Position numbers and translations under genes: made by a program
The notes under the pieces: generated by a model
What the model saw: the letters and a program-made list of their open reading frames with translations, nothing else
Told to the model about the DNA's origin: nothing
Database searches by the model: none
Shown here: positions 12,401 through 23,902 of the stretch, one piece after another
Layout of the letters: the number at the start of each line of letters is the position of its first letter
Numbering within the stretch: the stretch's first letter is position 1
Origin: Silene latifolia
Lineage: Eukaryota > Streptophyta > Magnoliopsida > Caryophyllales > Caryophyllaceae
Direction: 5' to 3'
DNA length: 64,000 bases
NCBI RefSeq assembly: GCF_048544455.1
Contig: NC_133537.1
Coordinates: 308,301,738 to 308,365,737 of the forward strand

Positions 12401-14706
12401 TAGAAGAAAATTCAAATTTTGTCTTTAGTTACGATGTTTTAATGGAGTTTTGAATCAAAAACGAAATGATATCGTATATGAATAGTGGTAAAGAAATAGA
12501 ACAATATAAAAACGGAATAGTGGAAAACTTAACATTTATCGTTTTATTAATACTTGAAAAACAAGTATAGCATTTACATAGTGACCTCTACCCAACTATG
12601 ATAAATGATTCCAAGACCCAAATTCATATCGACTTAGGCACGGTGGGGCCGATACATCCTTTATCAATATAACTCGGTGGATTAACGTTTCATCGATTCT
12701 ACTTTTAGAACTCTTGGTCGATAATATTACATTAACAATTATCTATAGCCCAAAACACATCGACAAGGGCACGGTGGGGCCGATACATCCCTTATCAAAT
12801 ACTTTTGTTGAGTTCAATCCAAATTTCGAATAAATGTGTCCATGATCCAAACCCACATTAACTTGGGCACGGTGTGGCCGATACATCCCTTATCAACATG
12901 AATTCGGTGGATTAACATTCATCACCCACTTCCCCTACGTAACAAGGTTTGTACCCGGTGGGGCCGAGCGCACTCCCTCGCGAAATAGGTTTTCATGGTT
13001 TCTACTATTTGGTAAGGCTATGTCTCAATTGATTGTTTTAGCGAGAGGTCATGTCAATTTATTATCTATCACGTTTTAAGTGAACTAAAGCGGTGAACTA
13101 CGATAATTTTAATTGACACGGTCGATAAACTCGATAAAAGAAGATGCATGTTTTAGTTATGGCGATTTAGCGATGCATGCGACATAAAATAAAATGCAAG
13201 CATAAAAATAAATAAATCCTACTATGGCCTTTCCTAAAATAGAAAAACTATTTAACTATTACATATTCGGAAACCAACTCCATTGGTCCCTTGAACTTGA
13301 TTTGTGGCACGCATCTCGAGGTAACACCGTCTTTATGTATCGCCATTCTTGAAGAAATCCGTCTTTGGGAACTCCAGGAATGAATTTAAATTACATAATA
13401 AATTACATAATTTCCTATTATACATTTGTAACTAAAATAAAATAAATCTATTAAATTACAAAACGGTGATACGAGATCACAATAAAATTACAACCGAATC
13501 GATATTCCCATACATTTCGGGAAATACCAATTAAAATCTAAGGCCATACTAAGTAAAATTACATAATTCAAAATTACATAAATTAAAATTATGACAATCA
13601 TAAAGAAAATGCAGCATTATAATATGTATGAACATGCTCAATTTTATGCTAAATCGCCTTTAAATAGCCAATATCGTATATTACTCGGTTTTTACGGTTT
13701 GCGTGATTTCAACATTTTATAATCACAAAAATACATAAACTCATATTTATGCATAAGTTAATTACCCTAACCTCTTAGGACTCAAAATATAGTCTTCACT
13801 AATAATTTGACCATAATTAACTTTTATATACAAAATTGTTCATAAATGGACCAAAATTACAAAAATAAGCTATTAAACTTCAAATAAATCACAAAATTTC
13901 AAATAAATTCAAAATTTGAAATTTAAATTCATGAACATTCTGGAAAAATTCCATGACACTCATAATGTTCAAAATCTTAGGTTAAAAATTTGAAAATTTA
14001 GGAAAAACAATGTTGCGGTTTATCGATTTTTAATAAAATAATCATAAAAACATGGAAAAATTATTTTCACTAACTTTTCAATTTTAGATCTGAAAAAGAT
14101 AATAAAATGCAACATTAGACGTTTTTCCTAAGTCATAGATTATGTTTTATTAATTTTCACCAATAATGTCACTATTTATGCTATTTTTCTTCAAAAATCC
14201 ATAAATCATGCAAAAAGACTTCTTTATAGCCAATTATTTTACACACATCTTGTAAAATTGCATGTGACAACATATTAATTTTCTATGACAAGATTCGAAA
14301 TTTAACTCATATTAACCTTTTTTTCACCTAAATCCGAATTTAATAATGAAAAATTCATTTTTCGAGCATAACAAGTCCAAAAATTATGAAAATTTACAGG
14401 TTATCTCAAAATAATATATGTGACAACATATCCAAAAATCAACTGAAAATTCGAAGTATAGCTAATTTTAGACCAAAAATGACATTTTTACTCATAAAAT
14501 CATATTTAAATGCCATTATTGTAAAATATGAACAATAAAAATCCGTAAAATTAACCAAAATATCCTAAAATATTTTAGGACCAGAAATATTAACATGCAT
14601 GGATTAATTTCGTGATATATCATAATAACACAAAATTTACAAGTTTTATATGTTACTCTTTATAACTCGGAAAAACTTTTAACCGATTTGCATGCAAACA
14701 ACCGTG
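9401..14706 (-). pseudogene. Copia A internal region, decayed gag-pol
   Basis: About 5.3 kb with the longest frames near 60-70 codons and many stops in all frames. Assignment to a copia polyprotein rests on its place between PBS and the RNase H-end remnant. I could not place protease, integrase or reverse transcriptase motifs with confidence. The part nearest the PBS (13400-14700) is very AT-rich, as is the matching part of copia B (43840-45000). Confidence 0.5.
12600..13000. repeat. Degenerate tandem repeat inside copia A
   Basis: Three or four units spaced by about 100-130 bp share the core GGGCACGGTGGGGCCGATAC followed by ATCCCTTATCAA (near 12636, 12770, 12866); a shorter related core, CCGGTGGGGCCGAGCG, lies near 12955. 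Each of the first and third is followed by TCGGTGGATTAAC. No coding function is evident. Confidence 0.6.
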
Positions 14707-14719
14707 GCTCTTGATACCG
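14707..14719 (-). promoter_or_regulatory. Copia A primer-binding site
   Basis: Minus strand CGGTATCAAGAGC two bases from the 5' LTR. It matches the usual copia initiator-Met-type site TGGTATCAAGAGC except for its first base. Confidence 0.8.
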
Positions 14720-14721
14720 AT

Positions 14722-16000
14722 TGAAGTGAATGTAGATTCATATACATACTAACATATTCATATATGTCAAAATTAATTTGTCATAAAATTAAATGTGGAT
14801 TTTATGCATGCAAACAATATAATAAAGGAGAAGAAATCATGTTCTTACATTGTTGTTTTCGGTTTTATGGGCACAAAAGAAATCTCCTTTTCTTTTGTTC
14901 TTGAGCTTTCCAAATGGAAGAACAAGGATTCAAGAGTAGAATCCCTCCCAAAAGCATATACCCAAGGAATACATCTTAATAAACCAATACTATTTAGATC
15001 TAGTAATAATAATGGTTTTACAATAAAATTGATACAAATAAATTGTATTTAGGCTCTTGATTATTTCGGTCAAGAGGGGATGTTTTTGTGAGATTTTATT
15101 TCTCTAGAATTATCATAAATTGTAGAGAGTTTTTAAGGATTTTCTTACACTGAGAAAAATAAGATGGGAGGAATGAATGATGTGAAAGAGAAGAGCTTTT
15201 CTCTCTTTCTTGTTGGTGGCCGAAAAAGGGGCATTGGGTAGTATGCCCAATGCCTTTTGTTTTTGCTCTTCACAAGAGACTAGACATGCAAACCTACTAC
15301 CTAGCTTTTATCATTGTGTCTACCATTAAACAATTAACACAATTTTATTCCACTAACTCCTTATAATTTCGGTACATACAAAATAAAATGGATGGTCCAT
15401 TTTATTTTGTCATTTGTCAATTGTAACATATGTGACATGTTACTTGACATATGAAATTGTAATGTATTTTTAACATATTAAAAATCAACATACTCATAAA
15501 ATATGTCATATACAAAATCGACTAGTAATTCGTAATTATTTGTACCAAAAAGGTTTCCAAATTATAAACTACAACATTCTGTATTTATAATAATTTATTC
15601 ATTCCGTTTCAATTGTTTCTTTAAACAATAATTTCATCCAAGTAATAAAATAATTCAATTACTTAGACCGTGTCTTATTTAATCATATTTACAATAAGAT
15701 ACGTAAATTATACTCACAAAATCATCCGTCAATTTTAAGCAATTTAATTAACTCATATCGGTATACGATTAATTAAATAATCAATTAAGAGTATTTCCCT
15801 ATAGGTATGACCTAAGGGGATCAACTGATCACCACCGTCGCACGACAGTAATGTCAAACTCTAGTCAGCCAATCATTACCGATATATGTTGACCAGTTGA
15901 TAGTAAAATATTACATCCCACATGTATTCTTAAAATGAGATTTTAATAATGATATTTAAATCATGTGATCGCACTATTGTTGAGGACACATTTCCCAACA
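14722..16000 (-). repeat. Copia A 5' LTR
   Basis: Nearly identical to 7237-8512; begins TGTTGGG and ends TTCA on the minus strand. Followed on the plus strand by the duplicated CATAC at 16001-16005. Confidence 0.93.
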
Positions 16001-17151
16001 CATACATAGGGGTGTCTTGAGGTGGTTGGTAGGATGAAGGAATATGTGGGGTAGCATGAAATCCCCCCTCTATAATCTCTACCTCTCTTTCTTCCATTTG
16101 TTGGGGGCCATGGGATGGTTCAATTGCTCTTCTTTTGCGTACTCTTTGTGGGGGTGGGTTGGGTAGGTTTGCCTCGGAGGGACAATAGAAGTCCCGGGCT
16201 CTCATCCCACTTGGAAGGGGGCCATTTAATGGTAGCTTCATGTGTTGTACACCCCCCTCCCCCAACCAGTGGCAACTCCATGGGACCGTGTCCAAGATAT
16301 TGATCATGTGGGTCTCCACCAATCCCGCTTCATTGTAAAGGTTGTTGCCCCACACCCTCGGTTGTTCATCGGGAATATTGCCAACCAAGCTAGCCACAAA
16401 GAGAGTGACCAAACCCCCACAATTAATGCTCCCCTTCTTTTCTCTATGCTTTGATGCGCTCACCACAAAGAGCTTGGCCCAATCCAGAACCCCCTCTCCC
16501 TCGGGCAACATCTCCCAAATGCACTCACGGACTCCATCATTTAGCTTTGTTGGCCCCCCCATCGAAAAGAAGAAACAAGATATCATCCGGGTAAGAATTC
16601 GTATTGGGGGGGGGGGGTTCGTGATGGCAGAGGTTTTGTCATTGTTTGTCATATGAGTTTTCCCCGTGAGGCCAACCCAAGTATCATTAAACGCGTTTCC
16701 CGGTGGGTTAATGGGGGAGGGTAGTGACTCTTAAAATCTCCTTTACCCTCTCGAAGGTTAGGGTATGCCACACTTTATTTAATCGGAAATTTACCCTTGC
16801 ACTCTCGTTCTCCCCCGTGACATGTACGGTAGCAAGGAACTCCAAAGTATAGGCGGTGTAAGTTTGTGGTTGAAGGTTCATGTACCTCTCAAGTCCCACT
16901 TTGGTAAGGAAGGCAAGGGTTTGGTCATATATGCCCATATCCCTCAAGGTTCCCGGGTGAAGAAATTTTGATATAGGCAAGGGCTTGCTCTCAAGGAACT
17001 TGAAATTTTTTTTGACTTGTGTGGTCAACCCCTCATCCCCCCGAAAAGGCTTAGGTGGTGGTGGTGCATCGGGTTGTGTTTGGTTTGAGGATTCTCCTTT
17101 CTTCTTAGACTTCCCCTTCCCAATTCCGAAAACCATTTTCTTAAACCACAA
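16001..17151 (-). pseudogene. Athila ORF1-like protein of element 1, N-terminal part
   Basis: Starts at the ATG near 17151, with a second in-frame Met six codons later (MVFGIGKGKSKKK). After a basic, proline-rich N-terminus it has a globular region including LPISKFLHPGTLRDMG and LEFLATVHVTGENE. This resembles ORF1 of the other Athila-like element, which has LTLEFLSSLKV at the matching position, and fits the Athila ORF1 family. A frameshift occurs near 16706-16712 in a run of C. The next frame runs to the copia A insertion at 16000 through a 12-base C run (16606-16617 on the minus strand). Function of the family is unknown; no signal peptide or transmembrane helix is obvious. Confidence 0.7.
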
Positions 17152-18236
17152 AAATTTTCAAAAGACACTTAAAAACAACCAAAATCTGAAAAATTTTCTA
17201 TGGGGCAATTCAACAAACACCTTATGTGCACTAGCAAAAACTTGATTGTTTAAGGTAGTTTTGTTGAATTGTGCCTTCCCTAACAGAAAATAATTGCCAA
17301 CAATCCCCAATAATCAATCAAAAGAAAGAATTTAACTCAACTAACTAATGTAAATTGAATCAAACTAATTGAAAACAAAGAAAGTGGAGGAAAGTCATTA
17401 TACCACCCCGGAAATTGTCAAACTTGCTTGAATGAAGAAGGATGTGGCATAAAAACCCCTTTGTGACCCAGAAATCCTTTTGTGAAAGCTTCAAATTAAC
17501 CCGTATTTTAGGGTTCTTGGGAAATTTGGGGATTTTGTCAGAAATTTGGAGGTTTGAATGTGTTTTTGATGGCAATATCGACTTTGGTGAAGAATTTGGT
17601 GAAGAAATTTGAGGTTTGTTGATGAAATAAGGTGATTTGATTGGGTTGGAATGAATGAGATGTGGGTTTTGGGGGTGTTTGTCGAAGAGGGATTATTGAA
17701 TAATGAAGAAAAAGATAGGATTTGAAAAGGTAAAGAACCGGGACAACAGACTTGCGCAGGTTGCGCAAGAATTGGTCTTGCCTGTGCAATCGTGCGCAGC
17801 TGCGCAAGCCTTTTGCACAGGCTGCGCTTCAACTCGCAATTTGCTCCCCTTTTTTTCTTTTCTTTTTAATCTCAATTCTTCACTTAGCCAATTTTTGACC
17901 CCTTTCCTTCTTGGTCCCTTTCTTGGTCTCTTCCAATGACTTTATCCGACTCTCATCTCCTCTTGGGCACGCCTTCCAAGAGGGTTTTTGCAAATCACTA
18001 CATCATTTAACAAACCTCAAGTGTTTTTTACATGTCAATGCAAATTAAATTAAACGAAATTAGCATGCAAGGAAATAAATTGCGGTAATGAACTACGCTA
18101 GAAAAGCAATTAAATTGAGATAGAGTATTTACAAATCTGCCGTTATTTAATGTCGATGGCTCGACATAATGCTTCATGAGGATTAATCTTGGTAAACGGG
18201 ATCCTCCAACCGAATCTCTTCTTCTTCTTCAAGGCC
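17152..18236 (-). promoter_or_regulatory. Element 1 spacer between integrase and ORF1, with TGCGCA cluster
   Basis: No supported frame. At 17749-17832 lies a diverged copy of the LTR TGCGCA block, sharing an ordered series of sub-motifs with it (GTGCAATCGTGCGCAGCTG, then CTGCGC, then CTCGCA). In transcription orientation it is about 600 bp upstream of the ORF1 ATG. An internal promoter derived from, or parallel to, the LTR is a possible reading. No convincing TATA box follows here. Confidence 0.5.
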
Positions 18237-20270
18237 TTACATTCCTTCATGGTAGATTTTTATTCGTTGTCCGTTAACTTTGATCAATTTTCCCGAGTTG
18301 GGAGTTTCTACATCCACCGCCCCATGTGGATGTACCTTCTTGACAATGTAAGGACCGAACCATCGGGATCGCAACTTGCCTGTAAAAAGTTTGAACCGAT
18401 TTTGGAACACAAGAACCTTGTCCCCTTCCTTAAAGCTTCTTCGGGATATCATCTTGTCGTGCCATATCCGAGCCTTCTCCTTGTAGATCGCGGCGTTGTC
18501 ATAAGAGTCTAACCGGATTTCCTCCATTTCTTGAATTTGCAACTTCCGGTGCAACCCCGCGTCATCCACACTTTGATTGAAAGACTTGATAGCCCAATAA
18601 GCTTTGTGCTCAACCTCCACCGGGCGATGGCATGTCTTCTCATATATGAGACGGTAGGGAGACATGCCAATATGAGTCTTATAAGTCGTGCGATATGCCC
18701 ATAGTGCATCAAACAACCGCTTACTCCAATCCTTCCGGTCCGGGTTCACCGTTTTTTCAAGGATCCCTTTAATTTCACGATTGGACACTTCCGCTTGCCC
18801 ATTTGTTTGAGGGTGATAAGCGGTGGAGACCTTATGAAGGACTCCATATTTCTTCAACAATCCTTGAATGATCCGGTTACAAAAATGCGTCCCCCGGTCA
18901 CTTATGATAGCCTTTGGGAAACCAAATCTTGAGAAGATAAAGCTTTGAATAAAGCTAGCCACGGTTTTTGCATCATCAACTCTTGTGGGGATGGCCTCCA
19001 CCCACTTTGAGACATAGTCAACCGCAAGTAAGATATAAAGAAACCCATTGGAATTTGGAAAGGGACCCATGAAGTCGATCCCCCATACATCAAACACTTC
19101 ACAAAAGAGGATAGGTTGTTGAGGCATCTCGTGCCGTCTAGAAATGTTGCCACATCGTTGACACCGATCACACGTCTTCACATACGCTTGGGCATCTCGG
19201 AAAATATTAGGCCAATAAAATCCACACTCCAAGATCTTCCGGGCGGTCCTTTGAGGACCAAAGTGCCCTCCACAAGCATACTCGTGACAATGTTGAAGGA
19301 TTGAAGGGATTTCCACATCCGGGATGCAACGTCGGATAATGTTATCTTGACACATCTTCCACAAGTAAGGGTCATCCCATATGAAGTAACGGGAGATACT
19401 CTTCAACTTATGGCGTTGGCTTGAAGACAAGGATGTGGGGAATTTTCTAGTGACCATGTAGTTGACAAGGTTGGCATACCAAGGTTCAACGGCTTTCATG
19501 GAATATAGAGATTCATGTGGTAAGCTACCGTCCACCACTCCCATGGTCTTCACTAAATCCTCATTGATATGAAGCCTACTCAAATGATCGGCCACCACAT
19601 TAGCACTTCCTTGCTTGTCCTTGATTTCGATGTCAAATTCACTCAACAAAAGCACCCATCTTATAAGCCTTGCTTTGGTGTCCTTCTTGTCTACAAGTTG
19701 TCTTATGGACTTGTGATCGGTATAAATAATGACCATGGCTCCCAAGAGATAAGCCCGTAACTTTTCAATGGCATACACCACCGCCAAGAATTCCTTTTCC
19801 GTGGTGGTGTAGTTCCTTTGGGCATCATTCAAAAGTGAAGAAGCATATTGTATCACATGAGCTATCTTCCCTTCCCTTTGGCCTAAAACCGCGCCAAGGG
19901 CATAATCGCTAGCATCGGTCATGATTTCAAAAGGGAGGTCCCATCTTGGAGCTTGAATTATCGGGGCCGTCACAAGCTTTTCCTTCAACGAATCGAATGC
20001 CAACCTACACGCATCATCAAAAACAAACTCCACATCCTTGTGCAAAAGCTTGCACAAGGGGTAAGCAATCTTGGAAAAGTCCTTAATAAATCGACGGTAG
20101 AAGCCCGCGTGTCCTAGGAACGACCTTATCTCCCGAGTATTAGTGGGATATGGCAAGGTTTTTATTACTTCAACCTTAGCCACATCCACCTCAATCCCTC
20201 TCTTTGAGACTATGTGTCCTAACACGATGCCGCTTTTAACCATAAAGTGACATTTCTCGGAATTCAACAC
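18237..20270 (-). pseudogene. Element 1 pol: RT end, RNase H and integrase
   Basis: A 677-codon open frame, the best preserved in the window. It runs from the thumb end of reverse transcriptase ([21 protein letters not shown]) through RNase H ([14 protein letters not shown] near residue 118, [27 protein letters not shown]) to integrase. Integrase has an HHCC zinc-binding segment ([10 protein letters not shown] ... CDRCQ, near residues 325-385) and a DDE core: [17 protein letters not shown] and [10 protein letters not shown]. It ends [14 protein letters not shown] with no chromodomain, as expected for Athila. Stops at about 20316 and 20289 separate it from the rest of RT, so it is a broken piece of a longer polyprotein. 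Confidence 0.92.
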
Positions 20271-21014
20271 AAGGTGTGATTCCGTGCATCACGATAGGAC
20301 CATAGCTAGGCGGTCCAATCAAGCTTCAAAATTGTCTCCATGGATGGTGAAGTCGTCCATGAAGACCTCTAAGACTCTTTCTACAAGATCCGAGAAAAGA
20401 TTCACCATGCAACGTTGAAATGTACCCGGAGCATTACACAAACCGAAGGGCATCCTTCGGTATGCATATGTTCCAAAAGGGCATGCGAATGTTGTCCGGG
20501 TGGGAATTAAAGCTCCTTCGTTGCCCTCGATTACCGTCACACCGCCCTTTTTAGGTACACATTGCGTGGGACTTACCCATTGGGAATCACTAATCGGATA
20601 GATGATTCCCATTTGAAGCAATTTGATGATCTCTTCCTTCACGACCTCTATCATCGGTGGGTTCAATCTTCTTTGTGCTTGTCACACCGGTTTTGCCTCT
20701 CCCTCTAACCGGATCTTGTGCATACAAATGCTTGGGCTTATCCCCTTGAGATCCGCAATGCTCCACCCAAAAGCTTCCTTGTACTTGTGCAACACATCCA
20801 CCAATTTCTTCTCTTGGTCACTTTCAAGTTGGTTTGAAATTATGAGGGGTAGAGTGTTGTTTTCCCCAAGAAAAACGTACTTCAAGTGGTCGGGAAGTGG
20901 TTTTAGATTGGGAGTGGGTGGTTTTATAATGGATGGGAGTGGTCTTTCAAGGGAGGCCTCGAGGGGAAGGAATTTGGCTTGGTAGTCATAAAAAGAGGAG
21001 GAAAAACAAGCCAT
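20271..21014 (-). pseudogene. Element 1 pol: reverse transcriptase
   Basis: Ty3/gypsy reverse transcriptase core. Motifs include VVKEEIIKLLQMGIIYPISD, WVSPTQCVPKKGG, YRRMPFGLCNAPGTFQRCM and the catalytic VFMDDF box (FMDD, a usual variant of YMDD). The N-terminal part (DVLHKYKEAFGWSIADLKGI) lies at 20682-21014. It is separated from the core by a TGA at 20680-20682 and followed by two further stops near 20316 and 20289. The TGA in KPV-stop-QAQRR stands where relatives usually have Arg, fitting CGA to TGA decay. Function when intact: copying element RNA into DNA in cytoplasmic particles. Confidence 0.9.
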
Positions 21015-21028
21015 TGTGGAGCTGGGAA

Positions 21029-21118
21029 TTGCGCAGGCTGCGCTGGCTTGCGCAAGCTACGCCCTGGGCTTGCGCAGGCTGCGCCCTGGGCTTGCGCAGG
21101 CTGCGCCTTTGCTCGACA
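21029..21118 (-). repeat. TGCGCA tandem block inside pol, between protease and RT
   Basis: Minus-strand units of about 22 bp, GGCGCAGCCTGCGCAAGCCC, repeated twice and then in degenerate form. It lies exactly between the protease frame stop (21120) and the RT frame (21014), and contains an in-frame TAG. The motif is the one found in both LTRs and before ORF1, so it appears to be a third internal copy of the element's own module rather than random microsatellite. Confidence 0.7.
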
Positions 21119-21119
21119 T

Positions 21120-22712
21120 TTATTCCTCAATTTCTTTTACTTCTTTTTCCTCCTTAGATTCTTCTAATGGCTCTTCCTTCTCCAATGCCTCTACACTTTC
21201 CCGCACATCATGAGACAACAAAAACCGCAACCCTTCCTTCTCGACATTGTTAGTAAGGACCACTTCAAGTGGGTCCCTATGACTCAATTGGTAAACTCGA
21301 TTTGCCAAAGGTTCAATTTTATCAAGAAAGTAGCAAAAGCTCAAATCATCAGTCTTTTTCATTGTCTCATACACATTATACTTCAAAATTTTTCCTTCAA
21401 ATTCCATGGTCAAATTTCCATCATACATATCAAGTTTGGTCTTGGAGGTTCTCATTAAAGGCCTCCCTAGCAAGAGGGGTGTAGCCTTGGAGTCCGGTTC
21501 CATGTCCAAAACATAAAAATCGGCCGGAAACATGAAACTATCAACCTCTACTAACATATCCTCTACAAGACCTTTGGGGTGAATTGTAGAGCGATTTGCC
21601 AATTAGATCACAACATTAGTCTTAGACAAGGTGGGCAATTCTAAGGTCTCATAAACGGAATAAGGCATGACATTAATAGATGACCCCGATTCTAGCATAG
21701 CTCTAGCAAAAGCTTTGCCTCCAATTGAGCACGGTATAGTTAGCATGCCCGAATCATCACACTTTTTGGGAAGATTTCGTTTGAAAATTGCCGAGACATG
21801 CCTACTAACCGTGACTCTTTCAATTCCTTTCCTTGGTTTCCGTTTAGGGGTGCAAAGTTCTTTGAGAAACTTTGCATATATAGGGACGGATTTGATGATA
21901 GTAAAAAGAAGGATGTTGACCTCACATTTCCTAAAAGTTTCATAGAGATCGGAGTCTTTATCAAACTTCTTGGGATTTGTGAGGGCACTTGGAAATGGTA
22001 CCTCCGGTTCATACTCTCTATCAATTTCTTCAAGTTTATCATTGGTGTTGGTGCTTCCCCTCTTTCCCTTGTCAATGCTCAAAGGAGTCTTTTCTTCTTC
22101 CTCAATAGCTTTTGAAGATGCCTCTTTCTCTTGTTCAATCACAAGCTCTTCATCAATTTGCTTTTCAATATCAATGATCCTTTCTTGTGACTTGCCCCTT
22201 CTCTTCTTCTTTGGAGGAGATTCTAAAGTCCTCCCCTTCCTCAATGTCATAGCACTAGCATTTTCCCTAGGAGGGAATGTAGTGGAGGGAATATAAATGG
22301 AATTCCTTTGGTTTTGCTTGGCAAGTTCTTGAGCAATTTGTCCAAGTTGGACTTCAAGGTTGGCAACCTTGGCATCACTAACACTCTTGTCGTCATCAAT
22401 CTTGTCAAACCTCTTGTTTGTTTTAACTTGCTCTTGCAAAATGTTCTCAAGCAAGTCTTGAACACTTAGTTCCTTTTGAGAGTTGTTATTGTTACCTTGG
22501 TTGCCAAATTGGGATGATTGACCTTGTCGGGAATTTTGGTCTCTCAAGTGGTTGAATTGGACATTCACAAAGCTCTTTGAGGTGTCACCACCCCAACCAA
22601 GACGAGGATTGTCTCTACTCCCAACATTTGTAAGTGTTACCACTCGGGTCATAATTGTAATATCCTCCACCGGAAGGATTCCTAGCATTGTAATTTCCAT
22701 AACCCATTGCAC
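21120..22712 (-). pseudogene. Element 1 gag C-terminus and aspartic protease
   Basis: The frame contains a basic, low-complexity gag tail, a linker rich in Glu and Lys (PPKKKRRGKS, EQEKEASSKAIEEEEK), then a retropepsin-type protease. Where relatives have D-L-G-A-S, this copy reads ESGSSINVMP, so the catalytic Asp is replaced by Glu. The later motif LLLGRPLMRT matches the conserved ILGRPFL of the family. A TAA at about 21600-21602 splits the protease where Gln (CAA) is likely ancestral. A frameshift near 22612 separates it from the upstream gag. The product would be inactive. Confidence 0.82.
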
Positions 22713-23790
22713 TCACATTTTCCACCCCAATTCCTTCTTCAATCATAATGGGGCAAACTTCCTCCAAATGAGGACCTTGGCAATAGTTGCACTCCACTTG
22801 ATTCCTTTGGCTTCCATCATTGTTGGGATTGTTCACTATCATGTTCTTCACTAGATGGGTTAGGTCATTCACACTTTGCTCAAGATTTTGAGTTGATGAA
22901 GAGGAGGTTCCCATTGAAGATGTATTCCTTGTTCCCCTTTGACTTCTACCATAATTTCTTGTGGTTGCAGCAAGTCTCTCAATGATCTCCTTAGCATCCA
23001 CTATGGAATAATTCTCCAAACCTCCTCCGGTGGCGTAATTTACCATCATTTGATCCTCTTGGCCTGAACCTTCATAAAAGTTAACAAGAAGGTCATCCTC
23101 ACTCAACCCATGGTATGGGCATTGAGCCACTAACCTCTTGAATCTTTCCCAATATTCATACATGGTTTCCCCATTGGGGTCTTGTTCTATGGTTGTAATT
23201 GCCTTCTTGGCACGGTTATGGTGCGAGTCGGGATAGAATTTCTCAAGGAAGGCCGCTTTCATTTATTTACAAGTACTTATGGATCCAGGAGTGAGATAGA
23301 AAAGCCAATCTTTAGCCGCATCCATCAAATAAAATGGAAAGGCACGAAGCTTGAATTGGTCCTCCGTCACTCCATTTGGGATGGCTCCTTCACACATCAT
23401 GTGAAACTCCGATAAATGCCGGTTTGGATCATTCCCCGCATGTCCATGAAACTTGGGTAAGTTATGAATGAAGAAACCCTTGAGTTCAAAGTTGGCATTT
23501 TCTCCCAAATGAGGGTATGCGATGCATAATGGTTGTTCATCATAATTCCTTGCTCTTATCTTCTGAATGGTTCTCGTGTCATTCGCCATAGGGGGATACT
23601 CTACTTCAATCGGATTTACTTCAATAGGATCTTCCGAAGGTGCTTCTTCTTCAACTCGATTTTCCCTTTGTGCTCTTTGATGCCACAGATTGGTAAATAA
23701 CCAAGAATACGCTCCAAAAGAGTCCTCTTCAACGGGGGTTGATTCACCGTTTTGTTGAGAACTAAACATAAACCTAGACACTACGCACAC
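22613..23790 (-). pseudogene. Element 1 gag (capsid and zinc knuckle)
   Basis: Likely starts at MFSSQQNGES (ATG near 23769) rather than the upstream Met at 23790. The capsid-type retrotransposon gag region includes FKLRAFPFYLMDAAKDWLF and, after an in-frame TAA at 23263-23265, MKAAFLEKFYPDSHH and YEYWERFKRLVAQCPYHG. A short zinc knuckle CNYCQGPHLEEVC (CX2CX3HX4C) follows, as in other Athila gags. The frame ends YKCWE because of a frameshift; the next frame continues at 22712. Role when intact: particle coat and RNA packaging. Confidence 0.9.
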
Positions 23791-23879
23791 AAGTTAGAAC
23801 TTCCACTTACTTTCAAAAACAAAGAGAAGAAAAATAACTAACATGTATTTCACAATCAAGCCTTTAGCTACGTTGCCCT

Positions 23880-23897
23880 TCCCCGGCAACGGCGCCA
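23880..23897 (-). promoter_or_regulatory. Element 1 primer-binding site
   Basis: Minus strand TGGCGCCGTTGCCGGGGA five bases inside the 5' LTR. It is identical to the site in the Athila-like element at 30688-30705 and fixes the orientation of element 1. Confidence 0.92.
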
Positions 23898-23902
23898 AAA
23901 TT

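Larger units (their letters stand above)
7237..16000 (-). mobile_element. Ty1/copia LTR retrotransposon (copia A), ORF-less
   Basis: Two direct repeats of nearly 1.28 kb (7237-8512 and 14722-16000), an exact CATAC duplication and a minus-strand order of PBS at the right and PPT at the left. The primer-binding site GGTATCAAGAGC and the tract AAGTGGGAGAT are typical of Ty1/copia. The two LTRs differ at only a handful of places that I noticed, so insertion was recent. Even so, the 6.2 kb interior has no frame longer than about 105 codons and only pol relics, so it probably moved using proteins supplied by another element. It interrupts ORF1 of element 1. Confidence 0.93.

Noticed and set aside
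20924..21213. Several short frames on both strands with Ala/Gly/Arg-rich repeats
   Set aside because: Shadows of the TGCGCA block within pol.
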